Assembly: GCA_002384935.1 (NCBI GenBank)
Contig: DGCD01000010.1
Coordinates: forward strand, 1 to 64,000
DNA: 64,000 nt
From: Pusillimonas sp. UBA3987
Lineage (GTDB): Bacteria; Pseudomonadota; Gammaproteobacteria; Burkholderiales; Burkholderiaceae_B
Direction of reading: 5' to 3'
Position 1 is the stretch's first letter, and the number at the start of each line of letters is the position of its first letter. Shown here in pieces: positions 25,565 to 32,978 of the stretch. The position numbers and the translations under genes were made by a program. The notes beneath the pieces were generated by a model that saw only the letters and a program-made list of their open reading frames with translations, ran no database searches and was not told the origin of the DNA.

Positions 25565-25579
25565 TGATAATAATTCTCA
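25565..25579. promoter_or_regulatory. Fur box upstream of the ECF sigma gene
   Basis: TGATAATAATTCTCA matches the 15-bp Fur consensus TGATAATnATTATCA at 13 of the 14 defined positions. It lies 53 bp before the preferred start of the FecI-type sigma factor and in the divergent gap with a siderophore receptor, as expected for iron-regulated genes. Confidence 0.75.
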
Positions 25580-25631
25580 TTTTGGCCCCGTAACGTCCTG
25601 TATGCAAGGTTTGCCATTTGATGTTGGAACA

Positions 25632-26177
25632 ATGACGAAACCCAGGTTCACATTGCTGTCTCAGGCTGTGGAGGCTTACTACGAGGAGCTCCGGGAGTTT
25701 GTTCGCGGGCGTACCGGCTCGACTTCAATGGCGGAAGATGTCGTGCAGGAAACCTGGATTCGTGCCAGCACGACAACGGCGGCTTTACCTGATAACCCGC
25801 GTGCCTATCTGTATCGTATGGCCGGCAATGTGGCGGTGGATCATGTGCGCCGTCAGCAAGCGTGGGAAAAGGCACAGGGCCGGCTTGACGGCGAGCAGGA
25901 ACAAGACTTTTGTCCTGCTATGGAGCATGTGCCCGGCACCGCGCCAGACCCGGTTGAAGCGGTGATATCCCGGAAAGAGCTGGCGGCTTTGAGTGCCGCC
26001 GTGTATGAGTTACCTGAAAAGTGCCGCGAAGTATTTCTGCTATATCGAGGTCACGGTCTTAGTATGCGCGAGGTAGCGACTCGCCTGTCGATTTCCGAGA
26101 AAACGGTTGAAAAGCACATTGCGCGGGCCATGGTTCACTGCCGGGCGCGCCTGAAAGAAGCGGGGCGTTTGGTTTGA
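25632..26177 (+). CDS. FecI-type ECF RNA polymerase sigma factor
   Basis: 181 residues from ATG 25632 (an upstream in-frame ATG at 25602 has no ribosome-binding site). Region 2 (about 12-75) includes the FecI-like SMAEDVVQETWIR and PRAYLYRMAGNVAVDHVRR motifs. Region 4 (about 125-175) has LPEKCREVFLLYR and the helix-turn-helix MREVATRLSISEKTVEKHI. Such factors direct transcription of iron-uptake receptor genes when released by their FecR partner, which is the next gene, with an STN-bearing receptor third. A Fur box precedes the gene, so it should be made only under iron limitation. Confidence 0.93.
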   Translation: MTKPRFTLLSQAVEAYYEELREFVRGRTGSTSMAEDVVQETWIRASTTTAALPDNPRAYLYRMAGNVAVDHVRRQQAWEKAQGRLDGEQEQDFCPAMEHVPGTAPDPVEAVISRKELAALSAAVYELPEKCREVFLLYRGHGLSMREVATRLSISEKTVEKHIARAMVHCRARLKEAGRLV

Positions 26178-26277
26178 TGCCGCGTTATTTAATGTTCAGA
26201 GCCCAGTTACCCCATCGTGTTGCATTGTCGATCAACGTTGTTGTGCCCGGTAAAATAGCATTTAAAGGACTGGGTGG

Positions 26278-27273
26278 ATGAACAACGATATGCCTTCGCC
26301 GATGGATGATTTACCTGAAGCCATGCTTGAAGAGGCCGCCGTATGGCAGGCCCGGCTGCGGGCCAGCGAACCCGGTACACCCGCCGATCGGAAACAACGT
26401 GCAGCGTTTAATCAGTGGCTGTTGAAAGACGTGCGCCACCGGCAGGCCTATGCGCAAATGGAATCGCTTTGGGACGCGTTGGCCGAGCCCGTTGAACAAG
26501 TGATTGCAAAGGACGCCATATCGAGAACTGCCAGTGGCCGTCGTTTTTTTGGCCAAGGAAAAGGCCTGGCGTTGGCAGCCAGTTTGGTGTTGGCCATGTT
26601 TTTTGCCATTGGTTGGCAATATGATTGGATGTTGCGCTGGCAAAGTGATCATATGACGGCTGTGGGCGAGGCCGCGCCGATTGCGCTGGAAGACGGCAGT
26701 CGCATTGTTCTTAACACCAATAGTGCGGTGGTTAAAGACTACAGCGAACAGGCGCGTCGGGTGCGCTTGTTGAAAGGCGAGGCCTGGTTTGACATTGTGC
26801 CTGACGACAACCGCCCCTTTATTGTGACCACCGAGGCCGGCGCCGTGCAGGTGACCGGTACGCAATTCAATGTGCGTATGGAGAAAGAGGCGGCCATTGT
26901 CAGTCTTGCACAAGGCAGCGTGGAGCTGCGTGTTCCGCAATCGCCTGAATACGGGCCTGTTGTCCTGATGCCAGGGCAGCAGGCCACGATGCTGGGTGAC
27001 CATATCAGCGACCCTGTGTCTTTTGACCGCACTGCCGTGACCGCCTGGCTGCGTGGACAGTTTGTGTTTTACAACACGCCTTTGGCGCAGGTGGTTGAAA
27101 CGCTGAACCGCTACCGCCGCGGACACATCGTGATTGTCAATGAGGCGTTGAATGAACTTGCAGTCAGCGGCATTTTCCGCACTGATGATCCCGATGCAGC
27201 GCTGGAGGTCATGACAAACACGCTGCCCATCCGTCAGACACGTCTGACGGATTATGTTGTCTTGATTCGCTGA
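26278..27273 (+). CDS. FecR-type anti-sigma/sigma regulator
   Basis: 331 residues. The N-terminal cytoplasmic domain (about 15-75, DUF4880) has the conserved AAVWQARL and FNQWLLKDVRHRQAY stretches that bind the sigma factor. One transmembrane helix (about 98-117) leads into the periplasmic FecR domain (about 125-225: ALEDGSRIVLNTNS, LLKGEAWFDI, TGTQFNVR), then an STN-like C-terminal segment (about 255-325: FYNTPLAQVVETLNRY). It senses the loaded receptor through its periplasmic end and frees the sigma factor. The ATG at 26278 follows AAAGGAC. It lies 100 bp after the sigma gene. Confidence 0.93.
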   Translation: MNNDMPSPMDDLPEAMLEEAAVWQARLRASEPGTPADRKQRAAFNQWLLKDVRHRQAYAQMESLWDALAEPVEQVIAKDAISRTASGRRFFGQGKGLALAASLVLAMFFAIGWQYDWMLRWQSDHMTAVGEAAPIALEDGSRIVLNTNSAVVKDYSEQARRVRLLKGEAWFDIVPDDNRPFIVTTEAGAVQVTGTQFNVRMEKEAAIVSLAQGSVELRVPQSPEYGPVVLMPGQQATMLGDHISDPVSFDRTAVTAWLRGQFVFYNTPLAQVVETLNRYRRGHIVIVNEALNELAVSGIFRTDDPDAALEVMTNTLPIRQTRLTDYVVLIR

Positions 27274-27366
27274 TCGGGCATCAACGATTCCTGACCCTTG
27301 CCGAAATATTTTTCTCCCGGACTGGGGGATAACGTCTTGTCGTTACGTCTTACTTATAGAAAAGAA

Positions 27367-27381
27367 TAAAACTTATTCTCA
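27367..27381. promoter_or_regulatory. Fur-box-like site upstream of the STN receptor
   Basis: TAAAACTTATTCTCA fits 10 of 14 defined positions of the Fur consensus and sits 30 bp before the receptor start. Its weaker match would suit a gene controlled mainly by the sigma factor. Confidence 0.4.
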
Positions 27382-27410
27382 TTTGTTTTGGCATATTGAC
27401 GGGACGGAAC

Positions 27411-29864
27411 ATGAAAGCAGCAGGATTTCAGGTGAGGTATTGCACGCGGGTTGTGGCTGTTGCATTGGCTTTGGCGACAATGGGGCCGGTAATGGCGCAA
27501 ACGGCACATGCACAAAGTGTGGCATCGGCAAGTGCGCCATCGGAGCGGATTTACCAATTCAACATTCCTTCCAAACCTTTGCCACAGGCGATCGCTGATT
27601 TTTCAGCGGTAACCGGCGTGCAAGTGCTGTATACGGAACAATCCGCTTTTAATTACACGGCGCCGGCTTTGCAGGGCCGCTACGCTGTTGGCGAAGCGTT
27701 GCAACAACTGCTGGCCGGTAGTGGGCTGGTAATGCGCTTTACCGGACCGGACGCGGTAACGATCGAGTCGGCAGGGCAGGGGTCGGTGCCGTCGCTTGCG
27801 TCCATCCGGGTACGCGGACAAGCCGTGGGACCGAATGCTTTGCCGACCGAATATGCGGGCGGGCAGGTGGCTACCGGTGGGCGTTTGGGTATGCTGGGCA
27901 ATATTGATTTTATGGACGCGCCTTTCAGTATCACAAGCTACACGGCCGAGTTGATTGAAAGTCAGCAGGCGCGTTCTCTGGCCAATGTTGTGGATAATGA
28001 CCCGGCAGTTCAGATTTCAACGCGCGGGCGAGGGACGAATACAGGTGGCGATAATTTCCGTATACGCGGCTTCAGCTTAATGTCGCGTGACGTTTCCCTG
28101 AATGGTTTGTACGGTGTATTGCCGAATACGACGATTTCAGTCGAGTCTGTCGAACGGGTTGAAATCATCAAGGGGCCTAATGCCCTTCTTGGCGGTGTTA
28201 ATCCCTCCGGTACGGTTGGCGGCAGTATCAACATCGTGCCCAAAAGAGCAACGGATGAACCGTTGACCCGAGTCACGGGTATTTATCGTTCCGACGCGCA
28301 GTTCGGAACGCATGTGGATATCGGGCGCCGCTTTGGCGACGCAAACCAGTTTGGCGTGCGCTTTAATGGCGTGTATCTGGATGGCGATACCGCGGTCGAT
28401 GACCAAACCAATTCTTTGAATGTCGCCACGCTTGGGCTCGACTATCGTGGCGAGCGCTTAAGGGTGTCGGCTGACCTGGGCTATCAGAAGGACCGAGTGG
28501 ATGGCGCCAGCGGTTTTGGTTCCGGCTTGCAGGTCGTGGAAGGGGTGGAAATTCCGGACGCCCCTGATGCCCGCAACCGTACGGCCCAGTCTTGGGAGCG
28601 TACCGAAAACAAGGATATGCATGTCGCGCTTCACGGGGAATACGACCTGACGCCGTCATTGACCTTGTATGGCGGCGCGGGGGGCAATAAAAACACCCCA
28701 TACAACCTGCGTACCAACCACACGTTGCTTGATAACCAGGGCACGTTAAGTTCCTTTCCTGTTTATTATCCGGAGTATTCCGACACACGAACGGTGATGT
28801 CGGGGGTGCGTGGCCGTTTCACGACGGGGTCGGTCAGCCATCAACTGAATGTGCAAGCCTCTTTGTTGCAGCTTGAGGGGGGGTATCTTTATGAGTCGGG
28901 GCCGGCGACGTTATCAACACTTGATAACGTAGGTCGTATTGAGCGACCCGATTTTAATTATTCAAGCAATATTCCAAGAACCTATGAGCGCAGGTTGTCA
29001 TCGATTGCCATCGCGGACACGCTGGGTTTTCTTGACGATCGTGTTCTTGTGACGCTGGGTGCGCGTCATCAGCGCGTTAAGGTCAGCAATTTCAGTCCCG
29101 ACACAGGCGAGCAGACGTCTCATTATGACGAGGCCCGCATAACACCTTCTGTGGGCATTGCCGTTCGCCCCTGGGATGAGGTTACCTTCTATGGTAATTA
29201 TATTGAAGGGCTTGGACTTGGCTTTACGGCACCCGCAAATGCCGAGAATGCCGGGCAGGCTTTCGCACCGGCCAGAACGCGCCAGACCGAAGCCGGTATT
29301 AAGTATGATAACGGGAACTTCGGCAGCACTGTTTCGCTGTTTGAGATTCGCCAACCCAGCCTGATCACCACACCGGGCAGTACGCCGGGCAGTTTCATTT
29401 CGGAAATGGCCGGGGAGCAGCGCAATCGCGGTATCGAGTGGCAGTTCTTTGGTGAGCCGGTGCGGGGCTTGCGGCTATTGGGGGGCGTGACCTACCTGCA
29501 GCCGACTTTGGTGCGTACTCAAAGCGGTGCGAATGATGGAAACCAGGCTCCCGGGCTTTCGCGTTGGGTGGCCACCATGCGGGCCGAGTGGGATGTGCCG
29601 GTCCTGTCGGGGTTGAGTGTGAACGCCCGTGTGATTCACAGTAGCTCACAATACGCCGACGCCGCCAATATGCAGAAAATGCCGGGTTGGACTCGCCTGG
29701 ACGTCGGTGCCAGCTATCGGATGCAAACCTATCCCGTCACGTTTCGGGTCAACGTCGAGAACTTGTTGAATAAAAACTATTGGGAAAGCGCATCCGGGTC
29801 GGGCGGTCGTTTGCGGTTGGCGGAGCCTCGTTATTTCACACTGAGTGCCACGATCGATTTTTAA
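27411..29864 (+). CDS. TonB-dependent siderophore receptor with STN signalling domain
   Basis: 817 residues from ATG 27411 (GGGACGG upstream; another in-frame start 15 bp earlier is possible). A signal peptide ends about AHA(35). The STN signalling domain follows (about 48-115: FNIPSKPLPQAIADFSAVTG, then ALQGRYAVGEALQQLLAGSG). Next is the plug (about 150-290: RGRGTNTGGDNFRIRGF, VERVEIIKGPNALLGG, GTVGGSINIVPKRA) and a barrel ending in F (SATIDF). The STN domain talks to FecR across the periplasm, so receptor occupancy would switch on its own gene through FecI. The ligand is unknown. The three genes form a standard cell-surface signalling set. Confidence 0.93.
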   Translation: MKAAGFQVRYCTRVVAVALALATMGPVMAQTAHAQSVASASAPSERIYQFNIPSKPLPQAIADFSAVTGVQVLYTEQSAFNYTAPALQGRYAVGEALQQLLAGSGLVMRFTGPDAVTIESAGQGSVPSLASIRVRGQAVGPNALPTEYAGGQVATGGRLGMLGNIDFMDAPFSITSYTAELIESQQARSLANVVDNDPAVQISTRGRGTNTGGDNFRIRGFSLMSRDVSLNGLYGVLPNTTISVESVERVEIIKGPNALLGGVNPSGTVGGSINIVPKRATDEPLTRVTGIYRSDAQFGTHVDIGRRFGDANQFGVRFNGVYLDGDTAVDDQTNSLNVATLGLDYRGERLRVSADLGYQKDRVDGASGFGSGLQVVEGVEIPDAPDARNRTAQSWERTENKDMHVALHGEYDLTPSLTLYGGAGGNKNTPYNLRTNHTLLDNQGTLSSFPVYYPEYSDTRTVMSGVRGRFTTGSVSHQLNVQASLLQLEGGYLYESGPATLSTLDNVGRIERPDFNYSSNIPRTYERRLSSIAIADTLGFLDDRVLVTLGARHQRVKVSNFSPDTGEQTSHYDEARITPSVGIAVRPWDEVTFYGNYIEGLGLGFTAPANAENAGQAFAPARTRQTEAGIKYDNGNFGSTVSLFEIRQPSLITTPGSTPGSFISEMAGEQRNRGIEWQFFGEPVRGLRLLGGVTYLQPTLVRTQSGANDGNQAPGLSRWVATMRAEWDVPVLSGLSVNARVIHSSSQYADAANMQKMPGWTRLDVGASYRMQTYPVTFRVNVENLLNKNYWESASGSGGRLRLAEPRYFTLSATIDF

Positions 29865-29897
29865 TGGGCAAGCGTGAGTTGCCGGGAACGACGCTTT

Positions 29898-30179
29898 ATG
29901 TCTGATTTTTCGTGGCGGTGGGTCGTTGTGTCCAGAGTGGCGGCGGCCATCGTGGGCGGATACATGGTAGCCAACGCCGTACCTGTTGCGTTGGTCGCGA
30001 TGCTGTCGCTTGATCGTGCCGAATCGGCAATGTTATCGATGTATGGCAGTTTTGCCGTCTACATCATGGCGGTCATTTGGGTTTTTGGCGCGCGCAATGC
30101 CCGGCGCGCCTGGTTGGGCCTGTTAGTCTGTTTTGGTTTGTCATTGCTGCTGTTGAGTGTGCAGTGGGCGTGGTCATGA
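29898..30179 (+). CDS. DUF3649 small membrane protein of siderophore-reduction module
   Basis: 93 residues from ATG 29898; a GTG at 29874 would add eight residues. It has three hydrophobic helices (about 8-30, 40-60, 68-88) with WVVVSRVAAAIVGGYMVAN and YGSFAVYIMAVIWVFGAR, as in DUF3649 iron-uptake proteins. The family occurs with PepSY membrane reductases and DUF3325 proteins behind siderophore receptors. A direct biochemical role is not established. Its stop overlaps the start of the PepSY gene (ATGA). Confidence 0.8.
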   Translation: MSDFSWRWVVVSRVAAAIVGGYMVANAVPVALVAMLSLDRAESAMLSMYGSFAVYIMAVIWVFGARNARRAWLGLLVCFGLSLLLLSVQWAWS

Positions 30180-31708
30180 AGCGCAGCTTTCGCCAGTCAA
30201 TGTCATGGTTGCATACCTATGCAGGATTGCTGTTCGGCTGGATTCTGTATTTCATATTCATCACCGGTACAACGGGCTACCTGGATACCGAGATCGATCG
30301 CTGGATGCGGCCTGAAGCGCCGGCGGCCAATTTTTCCGTGTCGCTGCAAACTGTGGCCAAGCATGCCAAGACCTACCTTGATACGCACGCGCCGGGTGCA
30401 CGTCGTCAGGTAATTGGGTTACCGCTTGATCGCAATCAGCCCTATACCAGTGTCTTCTGGCAAGGTGCGCAAGGTGAGGGGGTTGAGCCGCGTGGTCATG
30501 CCTTGCTGAATCCGGAAACCGGTGAGACGATCCAGGCACGGGAAACCGGCGCAGGTCAACTTCTGTATCGCATGCACTGGAACCTGCATTATTTGCCGTC
30601 GCTTGCCGGTCATTGGCTTGTTGGCCTGGCCACCATGGTGATGTTGCTGGCTTTGGTCACCGGTATCATCGTACACAAGAAAATCTTTGCTGATTTCTTC
30701 ACTTTTCGTCGCAAAAAGGGGGCGCGTTCCTGGCTGGATGCCCATACGCTGGTGAGTGTCGCGACGCTTCCTTTTCAGTTGATGATCACTTATTCCGGCT
30801 TGATTTTCATGATGCTCACGTATATGCCCTTGATTACGATGGCCTGGTATGGTCAGGGCCAAGAGAGCCGGCAAATGTTCTTTGACGAGGTGTACGAGGC
30901 GCCGGCGCTTGTTCAGGCCAGTGGAGAATCGGCACCGCTGGTATCGCTGAATGTCGTTATTGCGCAAGCTCAGCGCCTTTGGAACGAAGCACCCATTGCC
31001 GTGTTGGATATGATCCATCCGAATGATCGCAATGCCCGCATCGTCGTGCGTGGGAACCTGGCAAATGGGCCGCTACGCGCAACCCATGTATTGGTGTTTG
31101 ACGGTGTAAGCGGAAAGTTGCTGGCCCAGCAACCGGCATTGCACTCGAATGCAAAGGGTTTCAATGACGTCATGCAGGGCCTGCACGAGGGATTGTTTGC
31201 TGACCCGGTGCTTCGCATTCTATATGTGCTGTCTGGATTGCTGGGCGCGGCGATGGTTGCAACGGGACTGGTGCTATGGACGGTGAAACGTCGGCAGAAG
31301 TTGGAGAAACTACAAGGCAAGTCCGGGCCGGGGCTGCGTCTGGTCGAAAAGCTCAATGTGGGCGTGGTTGTGGGCCTGCCTATTGCCATTTGCGCCTATT
31401 TCTGGGCAAATCGTCTGCTGCCGGTATCAATGCCTGGACGGGCCGACTGGGAAGTGCATGTTATGTTCCTGACCTGGCTGACGATGCTGATTCACGCGGC
31501 TTTTCGGTCCACAAAGCGCGCCTGGGCCGAGCAGTTCGGTATGGCTTCATTGATGTTCGGGCTGCTGCCGGTACTGAACGTGGCTACGACAGACAGGCAT
31601 CTGGGTCGCAGTCTCGCGGCCCACGACTGGGTATTTGCCGGATTTGACCTGACGGTACTGGCTATGGGATTGCTGTTTGGCTGGTTCGCGTGGCGTATAA
31701 AACCATGA
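30176..31708 (+). CDS. PepSY-domain membrane protein, probable ferrisiderophore reductase
   Basis: 510 residues from ATG 30176, which overlaps the previous stop; the longer frame from 30077 is an artefact of that overlap. The PepSY-TM layout is clear: helix 1 with WLHTYAGLLFGWILYF (about 10-30), a periplasmic domain, helices near 155-180 with HWLVGLATMVMLLALVTG, further helices with conserved histidines, and a C-terminal pair (about 420-500). P. aeruginosa FpvG, a member of this family, reduces ferric pyoverdine in the periplasm. By analogy this protein probably releases iron from the siderophore taken up by the upstream receptor. It is flanked by DUF3649 and DUF3325 genes in a translationally coupled trio. 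Confidence 0.85.
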   Translation: MKRSFRQSMSWLHTYAGLLFGWILYFIFITGTTGYLDTEIDRWMRPEAPAANFSVSLQTVAKHAKTYLDTHAPGARRQVIGLPLDRNQPYTSVFWQGAQGEGVEPRGHALLNPETGETIQARETGAGQLLYRMHWNLHYLPSLAGHWLVGLATMVMLLALVTGIIVHKKIFADFFTFRRKKGARSWLDAHTLVSVATLPFQLMITYSGLIFMMLTYMPLITMAWYGQGQESRQMFFDEVYEAPALVQASGESAPLVSLNVVIAQAQRLWNEAPIAVLDMIHPNDRNARIVVRGNLANGPLRATHVLVFDGVSGKLLAQQPALHSNAKGFNDVMQGLHEGLFADPVLRILYVLSGLLGAAMVATGLVLWTVKRRQKLEKLQGKSGPGLRLVEKLNVGVVVGLPIAICAYFWANRLLPVSMPGRADWEVHVMFLTWLTMLIHAAFRSTKRAWAEQFGMASLMFGLLPVLNVATTDRHLGRSLAAHDWVFAGFDLTVLAMGLLFGWFAWRIKP

Positions 31709-31989
31709 TGTTGCTGCTTGCGTTCATTTTGTCTTTTGCAGGCTTGTTGTCAATTGCACTGACCATGGCACGTTACCAGCGTCAGGTCTGGCGTTATTGC
31801 TTGCCGTCGCAGTGCCTGCTTTATATGCTGCGCGCAGGCGGGGTGATGAGTCTGACCGCCGCGGTCGTGCCTTGTATCCACGATGGCAAGTGGGGCCCCG
31901 GCATCGTGATGTGGAGCGGTTTGCTGACGGTTTGCGCGCTGTTGGTGGCGATACTGATTTCGTATCGGGCGTCAGCGTTGGCTAACTGA
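31705..31989 (+). CDS. DUF3325 small membrane protein
   Basis: 94 residues from ATG 31705, which overlaps the PepSY stop by four bases (ATGA); a GTG start at 31690 would add five residues. Three hydrophobic helices (about 1-20, 40-58, 65-88) and the family's LRAGGVMSLTAAV stretch fit DUF3325. It accompanies PepSY-type ferrisiderophore reductases; its own role is unknown. It is the last gene of the iron operon and converges on cyoD, 33 bp away. Confidence 0.8.
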   Translation: MMLLLAFILSFAGLLSIALTMARYQRQVWRYCLPSQCLLYMLRAGGVMSLTAAVVPCIHDGKWGPGIVMWSGLLTVCALLVAILISYRASALAN

Positions 31990-32022
31990 TGATGCCCGAG
32001 GCACACAATGTCTGGTACGGTG

Positions 32023-32349
32023 TTACATCATGCGTGCATGCTGATTCCAAAGGATCCAGATCGTTCCGCCGACGATAATCAGGATAATGAGCGAGGTGAA
32101 AAGGATCAACAACAGGTCATCCCGGTGTGAACGGCCATCAACATGCAAAAAATACCGGATCTGCGCGGCGCATTGCACAAGTGCGAGGACCCCGAGCAGA
32201 ACCAGTGCAGCAGGGCCGGTCAGCAGCTTGAACCAGACCACTGAAAAAGAAGCCATGGTTAAGATGAAAGCCAACACCAGACCCTTGACGTAGTCGCGTT
32301 GTTCCGTACTTTCCTCGTGGTTTTCAGTCGAAGAAACGTCCTGACTCAT
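32023..32349 (-). CDS. cyoD: Cytochrome bo3 ubiquinol oxidase subunit IV
   Basis: 108 residues from ATG 32349, overlapping the cyoC stop by four bases; the open frame reaches back to 32667 inside cyoC and is not coding there. Three transmembrane helices (about 22-40, 48-66, 78-100) and the QIRYFLHVD motif match CyoD (COX4-like). The subunit helps assembly of the oxidase and CuB binding in subunit I. It is the last gene of cyoABCD. No cyoE (heme O synthase) follows; the iron operon converges instead. Confidence 0.93.
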   Translation of the reverse strand: MSQDVSSTENHEESTEQRDYVKGLVLAFILTMASFSVVWFKLLTGPAALVLLGVLALVQCAAQIRYFLHVDGRSHRDDLLLILFTSLIILIIVGGTIWILWNQHARMM

Positions 32350-32978
32350 AAAACGACCCCGTATAGATAAACAAAGGTGAAAATGCCGATCCAGACTATG
32401 TCGAGCATGTGCCAGAAAAGAGCCAGTCGCATCAGGCGCAGTTTTACCGCACCAACCGGGCCCATGGTGGCAAGTTGAACGGCAAGAACGATCAGCCAAA
32501 TAATAGCGACTGATACGTGCAGTGCATGGGTGCCGGTTAGCAGGTAATAGGCTGAAAGAAAGCCACTGGTTTGCGGCGCGGCACCATGTTCGGTAAGCAG
32601 TATCCGGTAGTCGTTCAACTCCAGGCCGACGAACAAGGCACCCAGCAGGCCCGTTAGCGTTAGCCATAACGCGAGTCGATTGCGATTGTTCCGGTACTTC
32701 AGTTCCAGGATGGCCAATCCGAAGGTAAAGCTGGAGGCCAACAGGACCATGGTTTCAAGAAACACCGGCCCCAAGCCGAAAATTTCCTCGGGGGATGGGC
32801 CTTGTGCCACGCCCTGTACGCTCATTGCTGCATAAGTGGCAAAGAGCACCGAGAACAGGACCAGGTCGCTCATCAGGAATATCCAGAAGCCGAAGATTTT
32901 CTCTTCCGCCTCTTCATGATTCTCCGGATCAGTGTGTCCCAGATTGACACCGGGATGAAGACGTTGATGGGTGCTCAT
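32346..32978 (-). CDS. cyoC: Cytochrome bo3 ubiquinol oxidase subunit III
   Basis: 210 residues with five transmembrane helices. Conserved segments include FGFWIFLMSDLVLFSVLFATYA (about 29-50, in part), the ETMVLLASSFTFGLA helix and LTGTHALHVSVAIIW with the family histidines. It is a non-catalytic subunit of the heme-copper quinol oxidase in the inner membrane. Overlaps of four bases with cyoB upstream and cyoD downstream show tight translational coupling. Length matches E. coli CyoC (204). Confidence 0.95.
   Translation of the reverse strand: MSTHQRLHPGVNLGHTDPENHEEAEEKIFGFWIFLMSDLVLFSVLFATYAAMSVQGVAQGPSPEEIFGLGPVFLETMVLLASSFTFGLAILELKYRNNRNRLALWLTLTGLLGALFVGLELNDYRILLTEHGAAPQTSGFLSAYYLLTGTHALHVSVAIIWLIVLAVQLATMGPVGAVKLRLMRLALFWHMLDIVWIGIFTFVYLYGVVL

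Noticed and set aside
32350..32667. N-terminal extension of cyoD
   Set aside because: Falls inside cyoC; CyoD length and start motif fit ATG 32349.
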